In this document: piece by piece, positions 7,340 to 16,703 of the stretch
Numbering within the stretch: position 1 is the first letter of the stretch
Layout: each line of letters opens with the position of its first letter
Assembly: GCA_030824075.1 (NCBI GenBank)
Contig: JAVBYJ010000005.1
Coordinates: 62,001 to 126,000, forward strand
Reading direction: 5' to 3'
From: Geothrix sp.
GTDB taxonomy: Bacteria > Acidobacteriota > Holophagae > Holophagales > Holophagaceae
DNA length: 64,000 bases
Notes under the pieces: model-generated
What the model was told of the DNA's origin: nothing
Seen by the model: only the letters and a program-made list of their open reading frames with translations
Databases searched by the model: none
Position numbers and translations under genes: made by a program

Positions 7340-8653
7340 CTAGCGCATGGCCTCCATGGGGCTGAGGCGCATGGCGCGGAAGGCCGGGTAGAGGCCGAAG
7401 ACCAGGGCCAGCGTCAGGGCGACGATCCAGGCGGTGAGCAGGCCGATGGGATTCACCACCAGGCCGTAGGGGAAGCTGGACGAGAGGGCCTGGCAGAGCA
7501 GGGCGCCGGAAACGGTGCCGAGCAGGGCGCCGATGGCGGCCAGCACCACGGCCTCCAGCAGGAACTGGATGAAGATCTCCTGATCGGAGGCCCCCAAGGC
7601 CTTGCGGAGGCCGATTTCAAAGCGGCGGTCGCTGAAGCTGATGAGCATCACCGAGAGCACCCCCACGCCACCCACGAGCAGCACCGTGCCGGCCAGGCTC
7701 AGCAGCACGATCTGCCAGCCGCGCATCTGTTCGAGAAAGTTCTGATAGCCCTTGGCGGATTCGGCATCCAGGTCCACCACCTCCACATCCTCGATGCCGT
7801 GGTGGGCCTGCCGCACGCGGCCCAGCAGCATGGCGGAGACCTCACCCATGTCCTCGGGGCGGCGCAGCTTCACGGTGATCTGGGCGAGCTTGTGGGATGG
7901 ATCCATGCGGTCCATGTAGGTTTCCAGCGGAATCAGGATGCCGTTGGCGTCGAAATAATTTTCGTCGTTGAAGATCTGCGCGGGAGCCTGGACACCCACG
8001 ATGCGGAAGGGAACACCCTCCACCACCAGATCTCGGCCCACAGGATCCGCGCCGCCAAAGAGTTTGGTGGCCAGGGTGGCACCCACCACGGCCACGGTGG
8101 AGCGGCGTCGCTGATCGTCCTCTGTCAGACCGCGCCCAAGGCCGATGGGGCGGTTCATCCACTGGGCGTAATCGGGCGAGACCCCTGTCACGAAGATGCG
8201 TTCGGTGTCGCCGGTGACCCGCACGGTGACCGTTCTCTGGGCCCTGGGCAGAAAGGCCAGCACCTTGGGGTTGGGAGCGGTGACGCGGCTGAGATCCTCG
8301 TTGCGGAGACCAGGGCTCATGGCGAAACGCTTGCGCTCCTCGCCGGTTTCAGGAGACTTCGGCGCGATGCGGACGGTGCCATCCCAGCTCATGCCGGCGA
8401 AGCCCGTGCTGATCTTGTCCATGACGCCATCCAGCACGGAGGTCATCACCACCAGCGCGAAGACACCGAGCATGAGCAGGGTGAGGGTGAGCAGGCTGCG
8501 CACCTTATGGGCCCACAACTCCACCAGGCCCGTGCGGATGACCTCCCAGAGCATGGCGCCGCTGAATCCGCGGGTGGGTGCCGCGGGGGCAGGGGCCTCG
8601 CCGTCCAGGAGGGAAGGACCAGGGGAGCGGAGGAGGAGGGTCTCGTTACTCAT
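7340..8653 (-). CDS. MacB-like ABC transporter permease (second of two)
   Basis: This 437-residue protein has the MacB/FtsX permease plan: one N-terminal membrane helix after about residue 45 (VRSLLTLTLLMLGVFALVV), a large periplasmic domain, then three C-terminal helices including a Gly-rich LVGGVGVLSVMLISF segment and the ending FGLYPAFRAMRLSPMEAMR. The start is ATG at 8653, overlapping the preceding permease by 8 bp. With the ATPase and adaptor upstream it forms a tripartite exporter or mechanotransmission system. The substrate is unknown; relatives export macrolides, toxins, peptides or lipoproteins. Confidence 0.92.
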   Translation of the reverse strand: MSNETLLLRSPGPSLLDGEAPAPAAPTRGFSGAMLWEVIRTGLVELWAHKVRSLLTLTLLMLGVFALVVMTSVLDGVMDKISTGFAGMSWDGTVRIAPKSPETGEERKRFAMSPGLRNEDLSRVTAPNPKVLAFLPRAQRTVTVRVTGDTERIFVTGVSPDYAQWMNRPIGLGRGLTEDDQRRRSTVAVVGATLATKLFGGADPVGRDLVVEGVPFRIVGVQAPAQIFNDENYFDANGILIPLETYMDRMDPSHKLAQITVKLRRPEDMGEVSAMLLGRVRQAHHGIEDVEVVDLDAESAKGYQNFLEQMRGWQIVLLSLAGTVLLVGGVGVLSVMLISFSDRRFEIGLRKALGASDQEIFIQFLLEAVVLAAIGALLGTVSGALLCQALSSSFPYGLVVNPIGLLTAWIVALTLALVFGLYPAFRAMRLSPMEAMR

Positions 8654-9896
8654 AGCGCAGAGCTTCCATCGGAGACAGCCGGGAGGCCTTCCATGCGGGG
8701 TACAGCGCGAAGAGGAACCCAAAGGCGGCGGCCAAACCGTAGGCCCAGAGGAAGCTGGTGGGCGTCATGTAGAGCGGGATGCCGATGCTCGTGGTGATGA
8801 TCCAGGAGAACCCCACGCCGAGGACCAAGCCGACGAGGCTGCCGAGGGCCGTCAGCAGCAGGGCCTCGGTCATGAAGCCCTTGAAGATCTCGCGGCCCGA
8901 GGCGCCGATGGCCATCTTGACGCCCACCTCGCGGACCCGCTCCTTCAGGCCGGCCATCTGGATGTTCACGTTCACGATGCCGCCGCCAACCAGGGCCAGG
9001 ACGCCGGAGAGCATGAAGATGAGGTCGTAGACACTGCCCTGGCTTCGGCGGCGGCGGACGCGGGCCGCCACGTCATCCAGGCGGAAATCCTCCTGAAGGC
9101 GGTGGTTGGACTTCACGAGGTCTTTGAGCTGCTGGGCGAAGCCGCTCATGGCGTTGAGATCGGGGATGCGGAAGGTGACCCGGTCCACCCGGCGGTAGGC
9201 ATCCCCGTTCATGCGGCGCTGCACCAGGTTGGCGGGCACGGCGATGATGCGGTTGCGCCACCAGAACTGGTTGCCCTGGCCCTCCCGGAAGCGGAACACC
9301 CGTTCCTGGAAGGTCCCGATGACCGTAACCGGGATGTTACCGATGCGCAGGGACTGTCCGAGGGCGTCGCCCTTGGGAAAGAAAACCGTGGCCGCCTCGG
9401 TTCCCAGGACGACGACCGGGGCGCCAGATTCCATCTCCGTATTCGAGAAACCCCGGCCCTGGGCGATGCCGTAGCCGTTGGCGGGGATGAAATCACCGCC
9501 GATGCCACTCACCTGTCGATCCTGGTCCGCGTAGGTGGACACCACGCGGGTCCGGGTGTTTTTCTGGCGGCTCACACCCTGGATGGCTTCCGATTTGAGG
9601 GCCTCGCCACCAATAGCGTCCGCATCCCGGAGCCCCAGGTTGGCCTGCTGGAGCGCGGTGGGTCGCCCGTCCCTGATGGCCGCTTTGGGCTGGATGTTCA
9701 GCTTGTCGAGGCCGCCCATCTTCACGAACATCTCGTCGGCCCGCTTGCGCTGGCTGTCCGAAATGGAAAACCCGCCGAGCACGGAGGCCACCCCAAGCAT
9801 GACGCCGAGGGCCTGCAGCACTGAGCGTCCGAGATTCTCCTGGATCTCCACCCAGGCCCCGATCAGCCGCTCGCGGAAGGCGCCGGTGCTGGCCAT
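8646..9896 (-). CDS. MacB-like ABC transporter permease (first of two)
   Basis: This 416-residue permease has the same plan as its downstream neighbour: an N-terminal helix near residues 25-45 (LQALGVMLGVASVLGG), a periplasmic domain, three C-terminal helices with LVGGGIVNVNIQMAGL and the family ending ALYPAWKASRLSPMEALRYE. The ATPase gene ends right at its start codon (stop 9897, start 9896), and its 3' end overlaps the next permease by 8 bp. Two different half-permeases suggest a heterodimeric membrane unit, unlike E. coli MacB, where permease and ATPase are fused. Confidence 0.92.
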   Translation of the reverse strand: MASTGAFRERLIGAWVEIQENLGRSVLQALGVMLGVASVLGGFSISDSQRKRADEMFVKMGGLDKLNIQPKAAIRDGRPTALQQANLGLRDADAIGGEALKSEAIQGVSRQKNTRTRVVSTYADQDRQVSGIGGDFIPANGYGIAQGRGFSNTEMESGAPVVVLGTEAATVFFPKGDALGQSLRIGNIPVTVIGTFQERVFRFREGQGNQFWWRNRIIAVPANLVQRRMNGDAYRRVDRVTFRIPDLNAMSGFAQQLKDLVKSNHRLQEDFRLDDVAARVRRRRSQGSVYDLIFMLSGVLALVGGGIVNVNIQMAGLKERVREVGVKMAIGASGREIFKGFMTEALLLTALGSLVGLVLGVGFSWIITTSIGIPLYMTPTSFLWAYGLAAAFGFLFALYPAWKASRLSPMEALRYE

Positions 9897-10583
9897 CTAG
9901 GCCACTCCTTCGGTCAGGGCGATCAAGCCATCCCTGATTTCTACCCGCCGCTCCGCCAGGGCAGCGATGGAGGGATCGTGGGTCACCAGCAACAGGGTGT
10001 TGCCCTGCTGGTGAAGCTCGCGAAAGAGGTCAAGCACTTCCGCCCCGGTCTTCGAATCAAGGGCACCCGTGGGCTCGTCCGCCAGCAGCAGGGCGGGCTC
10101 GTTGGCCAGGGCGCGGGCCACGGCCACACGCTGTTTTTGGCCGCCCGAGAGGGTTGCCGGCAGCTTGTCCGCCTTGTCGGCGATGCCCACTTTTTCGAGC
10201 AGGGCCAGCGCCCGCTCACGGCGTTCCTTCCGGCCGACGCCTGCATAGAGCATGGGCAGTTCCACATTCCGGACGATGCTCGCCTTGGGCAGCAGGTTGT
10301 AGCTTTGGAAGACGAAACCCACCTTCTCATTGCGGATCCGCGCCAGTTCGCCGCCCGACAGGCCCTGGACCTGCCGTCCATCCAGCGTGTAGGTGCCTTC
10401 GGTGGGCAGATCGAGGCAGCCCAGGATGGCCATGAGGGTGGACTTGCCTGATCCCGAAGGGCCGATGAGGGCCACGAACTCGCCCTTCTGCACGGTGAGA
10501 TCGATGCCGCGAAGAGCATGTACCGCCGCACCGTTGGCGCCATACACCTTGGTGAGGGCTTCGGTCTGGATGATGGGGGTCAT
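9897..10583 (-). CDS. ABC transporter ATP-binding protein, LolD/MacB type
   Basis: This 228-residue ATPase shows Walker [10 protein letters not shown] near residue 40, a Q-loop in [10 protein letters not shown], the signature [10 protein letters not shown] near 144, Walker [13 protein letters not shown] near 160, and the switch His in LLVTHD. The ADEPTGALD variant is typical of the LolD/MacB/FtsE branch that pairs with large-loop permeases. It follows the adaptor gene by 85 bp and abuts the first permease. Confidence 0.95.
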   Translation of the reverse strand: MTPIIQTEALTKVYGANGAAVHALRGIDLTVQKGEFVALIGPSGSGKSTLMAILGCLDLPTEGTYTLDGRQVQGLSGGELARIRNEKVGFVFQSYNLLPKASIVRNVELPMLYAGVGRKERRERALALLEKVGIADKADKLPATLSGGQKQRVAVARALANEPALLLADEPTGALDSKTGAEVLDLFRELHQQGNTLLLVTHDPSIAALAERRVEIRDGLIALTEGVA

Positions 10584-10668
10584 GGCGTGCCTTCAGGATG
10601 CGGGGATCAGGGCGGGGGTACGGGGGGACATCGCGATCGAAGTGAGCAGGCGGTCGCCCCGTCGATTG

Positions 10669-11889
10669 CTAGTTGTTCTCATCGTCTTTCTCGACCTTCT
10701 TCTTGCTGGGATCTTCCAGGCTCACCTGGTCATTGGCCTTGAGGCCCGAGATGATCTCCACGCGCTCCAAGGTGGCGATGCCAGCCTTGACGGTGACGAC
10801 GTCGAAGTAGTCCTTCCAGTGATCAGCCAGCCAGATGAATTTCCCGCGGCCCGTGAGCCCGTCTTTGGCCTTGGCAATGTCCTGGGGTGACAGGTTCTCT
10901 TTCAGGCGGTAGACCACTGTCTGGCCATCGCGACGTTGCAGGGCCTCGAGCGGCACGCTCACGGCCTTGTCGCGCTTCTCTCCAAGGATTTCCACGTTGG
11001 CACTCATGCCGGTCTTGAAGGACTCGGTGAGCTCATCCAGTCCCACTTCCACCTTGAAGACTTTGATCTTTTCGACCAGATCGGCGGCAGGGGCGACGAA
11101 GCGCACCTTCCCGGTGAAGGCACGCTGGGGATAGGCATCCAGGGTGATGCGAACGGGCTGACCCACCTTCACCTTGGCGATGTCCACTTCGTTGAGGTTG
11201 ACCTTCACGATGAGCGAAGCCAGATCGGCCACGGTGAACACGACGGTTCCGGCGCTGAAGGAACTGACGCCGGAGGTGATGGTGTCGCCCAGCTCCACGC
11301 CCTTCTTGATGACCACGCCGTTCAGGGGAGCGGTCACGCGAGCCTTCTGGGTGGAGGCGTTGCCGCTGATGGGAATGCCCCGGTCCTCGACGATCTGGTA
11401 GCGGGTCTGCGCGCTCTTGAAGACCTCTTCGGCGAGATCACGCTTGGTCCGCGCATCCCGATGGGCCTGCTCGGAGATGAGCCCTGCCTTGAAGAGGGCT
11501 GCCTGCTGGGTGAATTCCCGGTCGGAGTTCAGAAAACTGAGCCGGGCCTGGGATACGCTGCCCTGCACGTCAGACAGGGTCTGCGCCTGGTTCACGTCGG
11601 GTTCGACCTCGGCGAGCACCTCGCCGGCCCGTACGGTCGCGCCCTCCCGCACCTTCAAGCCGACGATGCGTCCCGACACCGTGGACTTCACATCCACTTT
11701 GGTCAGCGGGTCCACCACGCCCACTTCGCGAACGCTCACTTGCAGGTCTTCGGCCTGCACCTTGCCCAGCCGGAAGGGGGTATTCGCCTCGGCCTTCTTG
11801 GCTTTGCCATCGCCGCCCTTCAGGGTGAAAAACATGCCCGCCGCCAAGGCCACTCCAACCACAGCCACAATGACCCACCGCTTTTGCAT
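10669..11889 (-). CDS. HlyD/MacA-type periplasmic adaptor subunit
   Basis: This 406-residue membrane-fusion protein has an N-terminal anchor (VIVAVVGVALAAGMFFTL, residues 6-23). A lipoyl/barrel-sandwich hybrid half (SGRIVGLKVREGATVRAGEVLAEV) precedes a helical hairpin (about 105-165), with the second lipoyl half at GVVIKKGVELGDTI. Beta-barrel and C-terminal domains follow. It would bridge the two-permease ABC pump to an outer-membrane channel; a TolC-family gene exists at 48582 but is not in this operon. It is the first gene of the minus-strand operon adaptor-ATPase-permease-permease. Confidence 0.93.
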   Translation of the reverse strand: MQKRWVIVAVVGVALAAGMFFTLKGGDGKAKKAEANTPFRLGKVQAEDLQVSVREVGVVDPLTKVDVKSTVSGRIVGLKVREGATVRAGEVLAEVEPDVNQAQTLSDVQGSVSQARLSFLNSDREFTQQAALFKAGLISEQAHRDARTKRDLAEEVFKSAQTRYQIVEDRGIPISGNASTQKARVTAPLNGVVIKKGVELGDTITSGVSSFSAGTVVFTVADLASLIVKVNLNEVDIAKVKVGQPVRITLDAYPQRAFTGKVRFVAPAADLVEKIKVFKVEVGLDELTESFKTGMSANVEILGEKRDKAVSVPLEALQRRDGQTVVYRLKENLSPQDIAKAKDGLTGRGKFIWLADHWKDYFDVVTVKAGIATLERVEIISGLKANDQVSLEDPSKKKVEKDDENN

Positions 11890-12253
11890 GGAACCCCCAG
11901 ATGGGAAAGACGCCGGACCGGCCGGGATGATGGAATGCCTACGGAGTAAAGTCTGTCGCCGTTTAGAGCGGTGTTCCTCCAGGGTTAGGCCACTGGTGCC
12001 TCTGGGCCGGTCGGCGACCGCTTCCGACCGGCGGGCACCTTTGTTTCTATAGCCAGGTGCTGCTGACAGCGATCCTCATGGCGGCACGTGCTTGGAGAAC
12101 GATGAAAAGGGGTCCGGACTGGTCAGTTGGCCTGCTCTCAGGGGATGGTCGTGTCCACTGCCTTTTTTGCCGAGTGGCGTCAACCTGTTCCCTGGGGGGG
12201 CCTCTCATGGGGTAGGACCTCGGGATGTCCGGGGTTCTCTCAGGGAGGTTGCC
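11890..12253. other. Divergent intergenic region (364 bp)
   Basis: This gap separates the minus-strand exporter operon from the plus-strand repetitive protein and must hold both promoters; no clear -35/-10 pair is visible. It contains a 9-bp hairpin, GCCGGTCGG (12006-12014) with CCGACCGGC (12024-12032), followed by CACCTTTGTTT on the plus strand. That resembles a terminator with no gene upstream of it. GGGAGG lies before the ATG at 12254. Confidence 0.45.
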
Positions 12254-12715
12254 ATGACACGTTACCGTCTACCTCTGGGACTCGCCGCCGCCCTGCTTGT
12301 GGCAGGTTTGGCCGCTCAGAGCCCCACACCACAGCAGGATCGGGATCGCACCCAGGACACCACGAAGGACAAACTCCAGGATCGCGATCGGGACAAGGAC
12401 ACCACGAAGGACAAACTCCTGGACCGCGACCGGGATAAGGATGCGACCAAGGACAAACTCCAGGATCGCGATCGAGACAAGGACAAGATCAAGGACGCGT
12501 CGCTGCTGGACAAGACCAAGACCCAGGCCAAGGATCAGGTTAAGGACCAGACCAAGACCCAGGCCAAGGAACAGACCAAGACTCAGGCCAAGGAACAGAC
12601 CAAGACCCAGGCCAAGGAACAGACCAAGACTAAGGCCATGGACCAGACGCGTACGCGAACTCAGACCCGCGATCAGGTCAAAACACAGGACAGGACCCGG
12701 ATCCAGAAACGCTAG
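12254..12715 (+). CDS. Exported low-complexity, highly charged repeat protein
   Basis: This 153-residue protein starts with a signal peptide (about 1-21, LGLAAALLVAGLAAQ). The mature part is built almost only from Asp, Arg, Lys, Thr and Gln. Residues 29-80 consist of about four copies of a 14-residue unit like QDRDRDKDTTKDKL. Residues 87-128 hold about five copies of an 8-residue unit like QTKTQAKE. There is no Cys or Trp, and no hydrophobic core, so it should be disordered or form single charged helices. GGGAGG precedes the start; an upstream in-frame extension lacks such a site. I do not recognise a family. A role in the periplasm or cell surface, such as ion or water binding, is speculation. 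Confidence 0.7.
   Translation: MTRYRLPLGLAAALLVAGLAAQSPTPQQDRDRTQDTTKDKLQDRDRDKDTTKDKLLDRDRDKDATKDKLQDRDRDKDKIKDASLLDKTKTQAKDQVKDQTKTQAKEQTKTQAKEQTKTQAKEQTKTKAMDQTRTRTQTRDQVKTQDRTRIQKR
12338..12493 (+). repeat. Coding tandem repeat, about 42-nt unit
   Basis: Nearly identical units containing caggatcgcgatcgggacaa and ccaaggacaaactc recur with a 42-nt period. They encode the Asp/Arg/Lys 14-residue repeats of the protein at 12254. Conservation at the DNA level suggests recent expansion by slippage or unequal crossover. Confidence 0.75.
12512..12637 (+). repeat. Coding tandem repeat, 24-nt unit
   Basis: The unit gaccaagacccaggccaagg repeats with a 24-nt period, about five copies with few differences, and encodes the Thr/Lys/Gln 8-residue repeat of the same protein. 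Confidence 0.8.
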
Positions 12716-12789
12716 GAATCTAAAGTAACGTTCGGGACCAGGATGGGGAGGGGTTCGCAATCAGGCTCTGAGCGATGCCTGCACCAAAC

Positions 12790-12829
12790 GAGAAGCGGCC
12801 TTCGGAGGTCTCTCCGAGGCCGCTTCTCG
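12790..12829. terminator. Hairpin terminator between convergent genes (ackA side)
   Basis: GAGAAGCGGCC and its exact complement GGCCGCTTCTC form an 11-bp stem that can extend internally. It lies between the repeat-protein gene and the end of ackA. On the minus strand it is followed by GTTTGG, which fits ackA termination. It may also act on the plus strand. Confidence 0.75.
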
Positions 12830-12846
12830 CTCGTCCTGAAAGGGCT

Positions 12847-14028
12847 CTACCGCACGGTCTCGCGCGCGATCATCAGCTCTTCGTTGGTGGGGACGACGGT
12901 GACGGCCACGCGGGAATCCGGCGTGGTGATGATGCGCTCACCCGTGCCGTGCTCGTTGGCCTCAGGATCCAGCTTGACTCCCAGGAACCCCAGCTTGCTG
13001 CAGACCTTGGCCCGGACGTAGGTACTGTGGGTGCCGATGCCAGCGGTGAAGGTGATGGCGTCCACGCCGTCGAGGACCGTGGCGTAGGAGCCGATGAACT
13101 GACGCACGTTGTAGGTCAGGAGATCCCGGGCCAGACGGGCGCGGTCATTGCCCTGATCGGCGGCCAGCTCGATCTCGCGGAAGTCGGAGGACACTCCGGA
13201 GATGCCCAGCAGGCCTGATTTCTTGTTGAGCAGGTCCGTGATGGCCTTGTAGTCGAGGTGCTCGTATTCCATGAGCATTTCGACCACGCTCGGGTCGATG
13301 GTGCCGCAGCGGGTGCCCATGATGACGCCTTGGAGGGGCGTCATGCCCATGCTGGTATCCACGCTCTTGCCATTGTTCACGGCACAGATGCTGGTCCCGT
13401 TCCCGATGTGGCAGGTGACGATCTTCAGGGCGCGGAGTGGCCGGCAGAGCAGGATGGCCGTGCGGGCCGCCACGAAGGCGTGGCTGGTGCCATGGAATCC
13501 ATAGCGGCGGATGCCGTACTTCTGGCTCAGCTCATAGGGGATGCCGTAGGTGCGGGCATGGTCGGGGATGTTGTGGTGGAAGGCCGTGTCGAAGACCGCC
13601 ACGTGGGGAACGTCCGGGAACGCGGCCATGGCCGTGCGGATGCCCAGCGCATTGGCGGGATTGTGCAGGGGCGCGTACATGGCGAAGTGCTCGATGTCGG
13701 CCACAACCTCTTCGGTCACCAGGACGGAGTCCCCGTATTTGGGGCCCCCGTGCACCACGCGGTGACCGACCGCATGGATGGGGGTCTCATGGAGGACGGT
13801 GGTGCGGAGGCGTTCCAGGATGGCTTCCAGGGCCTCCTTGTGGGTGGGGAAGTCCAGGACCTCCTTGCGCTTCTCCCCTTCGAGGGTGCAAGCCAGGTTG
13901 GATTCGGCCAGGCCGATCCGCTCTGCCATGCCTTCGGCAATCGACACCTCCTTACCCATGTCGAAGAGATTGAACTTCAGGCTCGAAGAGCCAGCATTCA
14001 GGACGAGAACAAACACGGAATCCCCCAT
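12847..14028 (-). CDS. ackA: Acetate kinase
   Basis: This 393-residue protein matches acetate kinase throughout: the opening VFVLVLNAGSSSLKFNLFD, the substrate loop HRVVHGG, the HNPAN segment, the DTAFH motif, RRYGFHGTSH, CHIGNG, DTSMGMTPLQG and the C-terminal FTAGIGTHS. It interconverts acetyl phosphate plus ADP with acetate plus ATP in the cytoplasm. No phosphotransacetylase gene lies in the window. The length is normal. The gene stands alone with a terminator behind it. Confidence 0.97.
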   Translation of the reverse strand: MGDSVFVLVLNAGSSSLKFNLFDMGKEVSIAEGMAERIGLAESNLACTLEGEKRKEVLDFPTHKEALEAILERLRTTVLHETPIHAVGHRVVHGGPKYGDSVLVTEEVVADIEHFAMYAPLHNPANALGIRTAMAAFPDVPHVAVFDTAFHHNIPDHARTYGIPYELSQKYGIRRYGFHGTSHAFVAARTAILLCRPLRALKIVTCHIGNGTSICAVNNGKSVDTSMGMTPLQGVIMGTRCGTIDPSVVEMLMEYEHLDYKAITDLLNKKSGLLGISGVSSDFREIELAADQGNDRARLARDLLTYNVRQFIGSYATVLDGVDAITFTAGIGTHSTYVRAKVCSKLGFLGVKLDPEANEHGTGERIITTPDSRVAVTVVPTNEELMIARETVR

Positions 14029-14089
14029 AACAGGGAAAGTCTATCGGCCCCGGGACGTGACCGGTGACGCATTGTTGATGGTTTGGTCG

Positions 14090-15688
14090 TTATGTCAGCC
14101 TGAACCGTCGAGTCAAAGTCTGGAGTTGTTGAGCCAGGCTAGCGAGCTCTTCCGTTGTGCGTGCGGTCTCATGCACCGTGGCGGACAGCTCGGTGGCGGC
14201 CGAGGCGTTGCGTTCCACCATCTGGGTGGCCGAGCCCATGGCCTGGACCACTTCCTCGCTGGCCCGCCCCTGTTCCTCCATGGCCGTGGCGATCTCTTTC
14301 AATTGATCGGCGTTGTCCTTCACGTGTCCCTCAATGCGCTCGAGGCTGCGGGTGGCCTCCTTCACCGCATCCGTACCAACCCCGACCCGATCACTGCTTT
14401 CCTGGATGAGGGCCGTGATCTCCTTGGCGGCAGAGCCACTGCGCTCGGCGAGCTTCCGGACCTCCTCGGCCACCACGGCAAAGCCCTTGCCCATGGTTCC
14501 CGCCTTGGCGGCCTCGATGGCGGCATTCAGGGACAACAGGTTGGTCTGGCGCGCGATGTCGGTGATGACTGTGGTGATGCGACTCACCTTCGAGGAACTT
14601 TCCTGGATGGCCTCCATGGCCCGGCCGGTGTCCTGCACCGCCGTCAGCCCTTGGCGACCCGCCTCCTGGGATCGGGACGCGAGTTCCTCCGCCCGCCGGG
14701 CGCTCTGCTTGACCTGCTGGATGTTGGCGTTCATTTGTTCCAGGGCGGCCGAAGAGCGCTCCATGGCCAGGCGTTCCTGCTCCGTGCTGCGACGGAGTTC
14801 TTCCGTGGTGCGGTTCACCTGCTCGGTCGTGGCGGCCAGTTCGGTGGCGCTGGAGGCCGTTCCCTCGGCCGACTGGGAAATGGCCTGGATGTCCTTGCGC
14901 AGCCCTTGGATGACCTGGGAAAGACCCGAGGCCACCAGGGCCAGCTCATCCCGTCCTTCGATCCCCGGGGTCCGGGTCAGGTCTCCCTTGGCGACGGCGT
15001 CCATGACCGTTTCGATGTCCTGCGCCTTCTGACCCACGCGGGAACCAATCATCGAACTCAGAACGGCGCCAGCAAGGATGGCCCCCAGGCCGACCCCCAG
15101 GATCCAGGCCTTGCCGTTGGCGGCACGGTTGAGATCCGCCTTGATGGCCTTCTCGGCGGCAACCTCGGCGGCTTTCTGAAGTTTCAGCGTCCGGTCCCGG
15201 GCCGTGCGCATGATCTCCACGTTGCCCTCCAGCAGCCGGGAGATGGTCTTCGGATTGCGGTCTGAACGGGCCTCGGCCAGCAGGGTTGGGAAGCCCTTGT
15301 CGTACTTCTGGAAGGCCTGGACAGCCTCATCCAGGAGGACCTTGTCTTCGGCGGACCAGGTGAGCGCTTGGAGCTCCTTCATGTCCTTCTGGAGGGTGTC
15401 TGAGTAATCCTTGAGCCTGCCCTCACGAAGGGCGATGTAGTCCGAATCCCCCGCGCCACCAATCATGCTGGTGTGCAGGGTCCGAAAGATGTTCATGCCG
15501 TTCAGGACCCGGGACAGGGTGGCCGTTTTGACCAGCTCTGCGGCGATGTTGTCTTGTCCCCGCTGCAGTTCGGCCACGGTGAGCCATCCCAGTCCGCCCA
15601 CCACGACGAGGGCAAGAATCTGAATGCTGAGGAGCAGGTTGAATTTCCCGCGCATTCGAAGGTTGTCTGTGATTTTTCCGATGTTCAT
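14090..15688 (-). CDS. Methyl-accepting chemotaxis protein
   Basis: This 532-residue transmembrane chemoreceptor starts at ATG 15688, with GAGGTGGG just upstream. A first membrane helix (about 18-40) precedes a four-helix-bundle-type periplasmic domain. The second helix follows ([19 protein letters not shown], near 195), then a HAMP-like segment and a signalling domain. The hairpin tip is intact as [15 protein letters not shown], followed by [16 protein letters not shown]. It would signal through CheA/CheW to flagella or pili. No C-terminal CheR/CheB-binding pentapeptide is visible. Confidence 0.94.
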   Translation of the reverse strand: MNIGKITDNLRMRGKFNLLLSIQILALVVVGGLGWLTVAELQRGQDNIAAELVKTATLSRVLNGMNIFRTLHTSMIGGAGDSDYIALREGRLKDYSDTLQKDMKELQALTWSAEDKVLLDEAVQAFQKYDKGFPTLLAEARSDRNPKTISRLLEGNVEIMRTARDRTLKLQKAAEVAAEKAIKADLNRAANGKAWILGVGLGAILAGAVLSSMIGSRVGQKAQDIETVMDAVAKGDLTRTPGIEGRDELALVASGLSQVIQGLRKDIQAISQSAEGTASSATELAATTEQVNRTTEELRRSTEQERLAMERSSAALEQMNANIQQVKQSARRAEELASRSQEAGRQGLTAVQDTGRAMEAIQESSSKVSRITTVITDIARQTNLLSLNAAIEAAKAGTMGKGFAVVAEEVRKLAERSGSAAKEITALIQESSDRVGVGTDAVKEATRSLERIEGHVKDNADQLKEIATAMEEQGRASEEVVQAMGSATQMVERNASAATELSATVHETARTTEELASLAQQLQTLTRRFRLT

Positions 15689-15747
15689 GGCCCACCTCGC
15701 ACGCATTTCTTATCGGTGGGGGCACGGACAGGTTGAATTCTTGAGGG

Positions 15748-16686
15748 TCAGGTGGAAAACACACCCTCGGTGAGGGAGGCCGGATCCGGCCAGGGTGCAT
15801 TCAGCGCGGTTTCGGCCAAGGCGAGCAGGTCCGCCTCCAACCGGGCGGTCAGGGTGGGATCCGGCGTCCACCCCCGGTGGGCCATCCACGCCTCGAAGCG
15901 GGGCAAGGGGTCCTTGGCGACCCACTGGGCCAGGAGCGCGGGGTCCACATAGCGCTGGTCGTCGTGCTCCGCGTGACCCGACTGGCGGAAGGTCTCGCAG
16001 ACCAGGAAAACGGGACCCTTGCCCTCAAGGCAGCGCTGGCGGGCCTGGGCCGCGGCCTCGTAGACCGAGGCGGCGTCATTGCCATCCACGGTGAGGGTGA
16101 AGGCCCCCTGGGAGCGCAAGGACATCCGTCCCGCCATCTGGCGGTCCGGCGGCGTGGAAAAGGCGTAGCCGTTGGCTTCTCCCACCACGATGAGAGGGAG
16201 TTTCTGCACCACGGCGAAATTGAGCCCCTCATAGAAGGCGCCTGTGGAACTCCCGCCATCGCCGATCCAGGTCATGGCCACGCGCCGCTCGCCCTTCTGC
16301 CGGAAGGAGAGGGCCACCCCCGCCATCACGGGGATGAGGGCGCCGAGCATCGAGGTCGGCGCGATGATGCCTCGCGCCACCGAACCGAAGTGGTTGTTGT
16401 GTTCCCGCCCACCGGTGGGGCCGGTGGCTCGACCCAGGTATTGGAGGAAAATCTCCAGCGGAGTCACGCCCCGGACGAACATGGAGCCCAGGTTGCGGAT
16501 CAGGGGGGCCATCATATCCTCGGGGCCCAGGGCCATGGCCGTGGCACAGGCCGTGGCCTCCTGGCCCAGGCTGCGGTAGACGCTGCCAAGGGTCTTCCCC
16601 TGACGGAAGAGCTTCACCAGCCGCTCCTCGGTGAGGCGGGTGAGCAGCATGGCTTCATGAAGGCGTAGGGCGGTCTCGCGGTCCAT
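15748..16686 (-). CDS. Thiamine-diphosphate dehydrogenase E1 component, alpha subunit
   Basis: This 312-residue protein resembles the alpha subunit of pyruvate or branched-chain 2-oxoacid dehydrogenase. The thiamine-diphosphate motif is GDGGSSTGAFYEGLN through GEANGYA, about residues 142-175. Typical flanking motifs are GQEA near 42, the GREHNNHFG loop and the phosphorylation-loop-like SGHAEHDDQRY. It should need a beta subunit and an E2/E3 complex, none of which is encoded nearby, so it is an orphan here. Its start codon is only 17 bp from that of the divergent acetyltransferase. The substrate cannot be assigned. Confidence 0.9.
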   Translation of the reverse strand: MDRETALRLHEAMLLTRLTEERLVKLFRQGKTLGSVYRSLGQEATACATAMALGPEDMMAPLIRNLGSMFVRGVTPLEIFLQYLGRATGPTGGREHNNHFGSVARGIIAPTSMLGALIPVMAGVALSFRQKGERRVAMTWIGDGGSSTGAFYEGLNFAVVQKLPLIVVGEANGYAFSTPPDRQMAGRMSLRSQGAFTLTVDGNDAASVYEAAAQARQRCLEGKGPVFLVCETFRQSGHAEHDDQRYVDPALLAQWVAKDPLPRFEAWMAHRGWTPDPTLTARLEADLLALAETALNAPWPDPASLTEGVFST

Positions 16687-16703
16687 CGGGTTAGCATAGT
16701 CCC

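Noticed and set aside
12338-12637. Regular repeats considered as a CRISPR array
   Set aside because: Units are contiguous without unique spacers, have periods of 42 and 24 nt that keep the reading frame, and lie inside a gene with a signal peptide.
13778-15265. 495-codon plus-strand frame opposite the chemoreceptor
   Set aside because: Composition is that of an antisense shadow; the minus strand has the complete MCP signalling domain.
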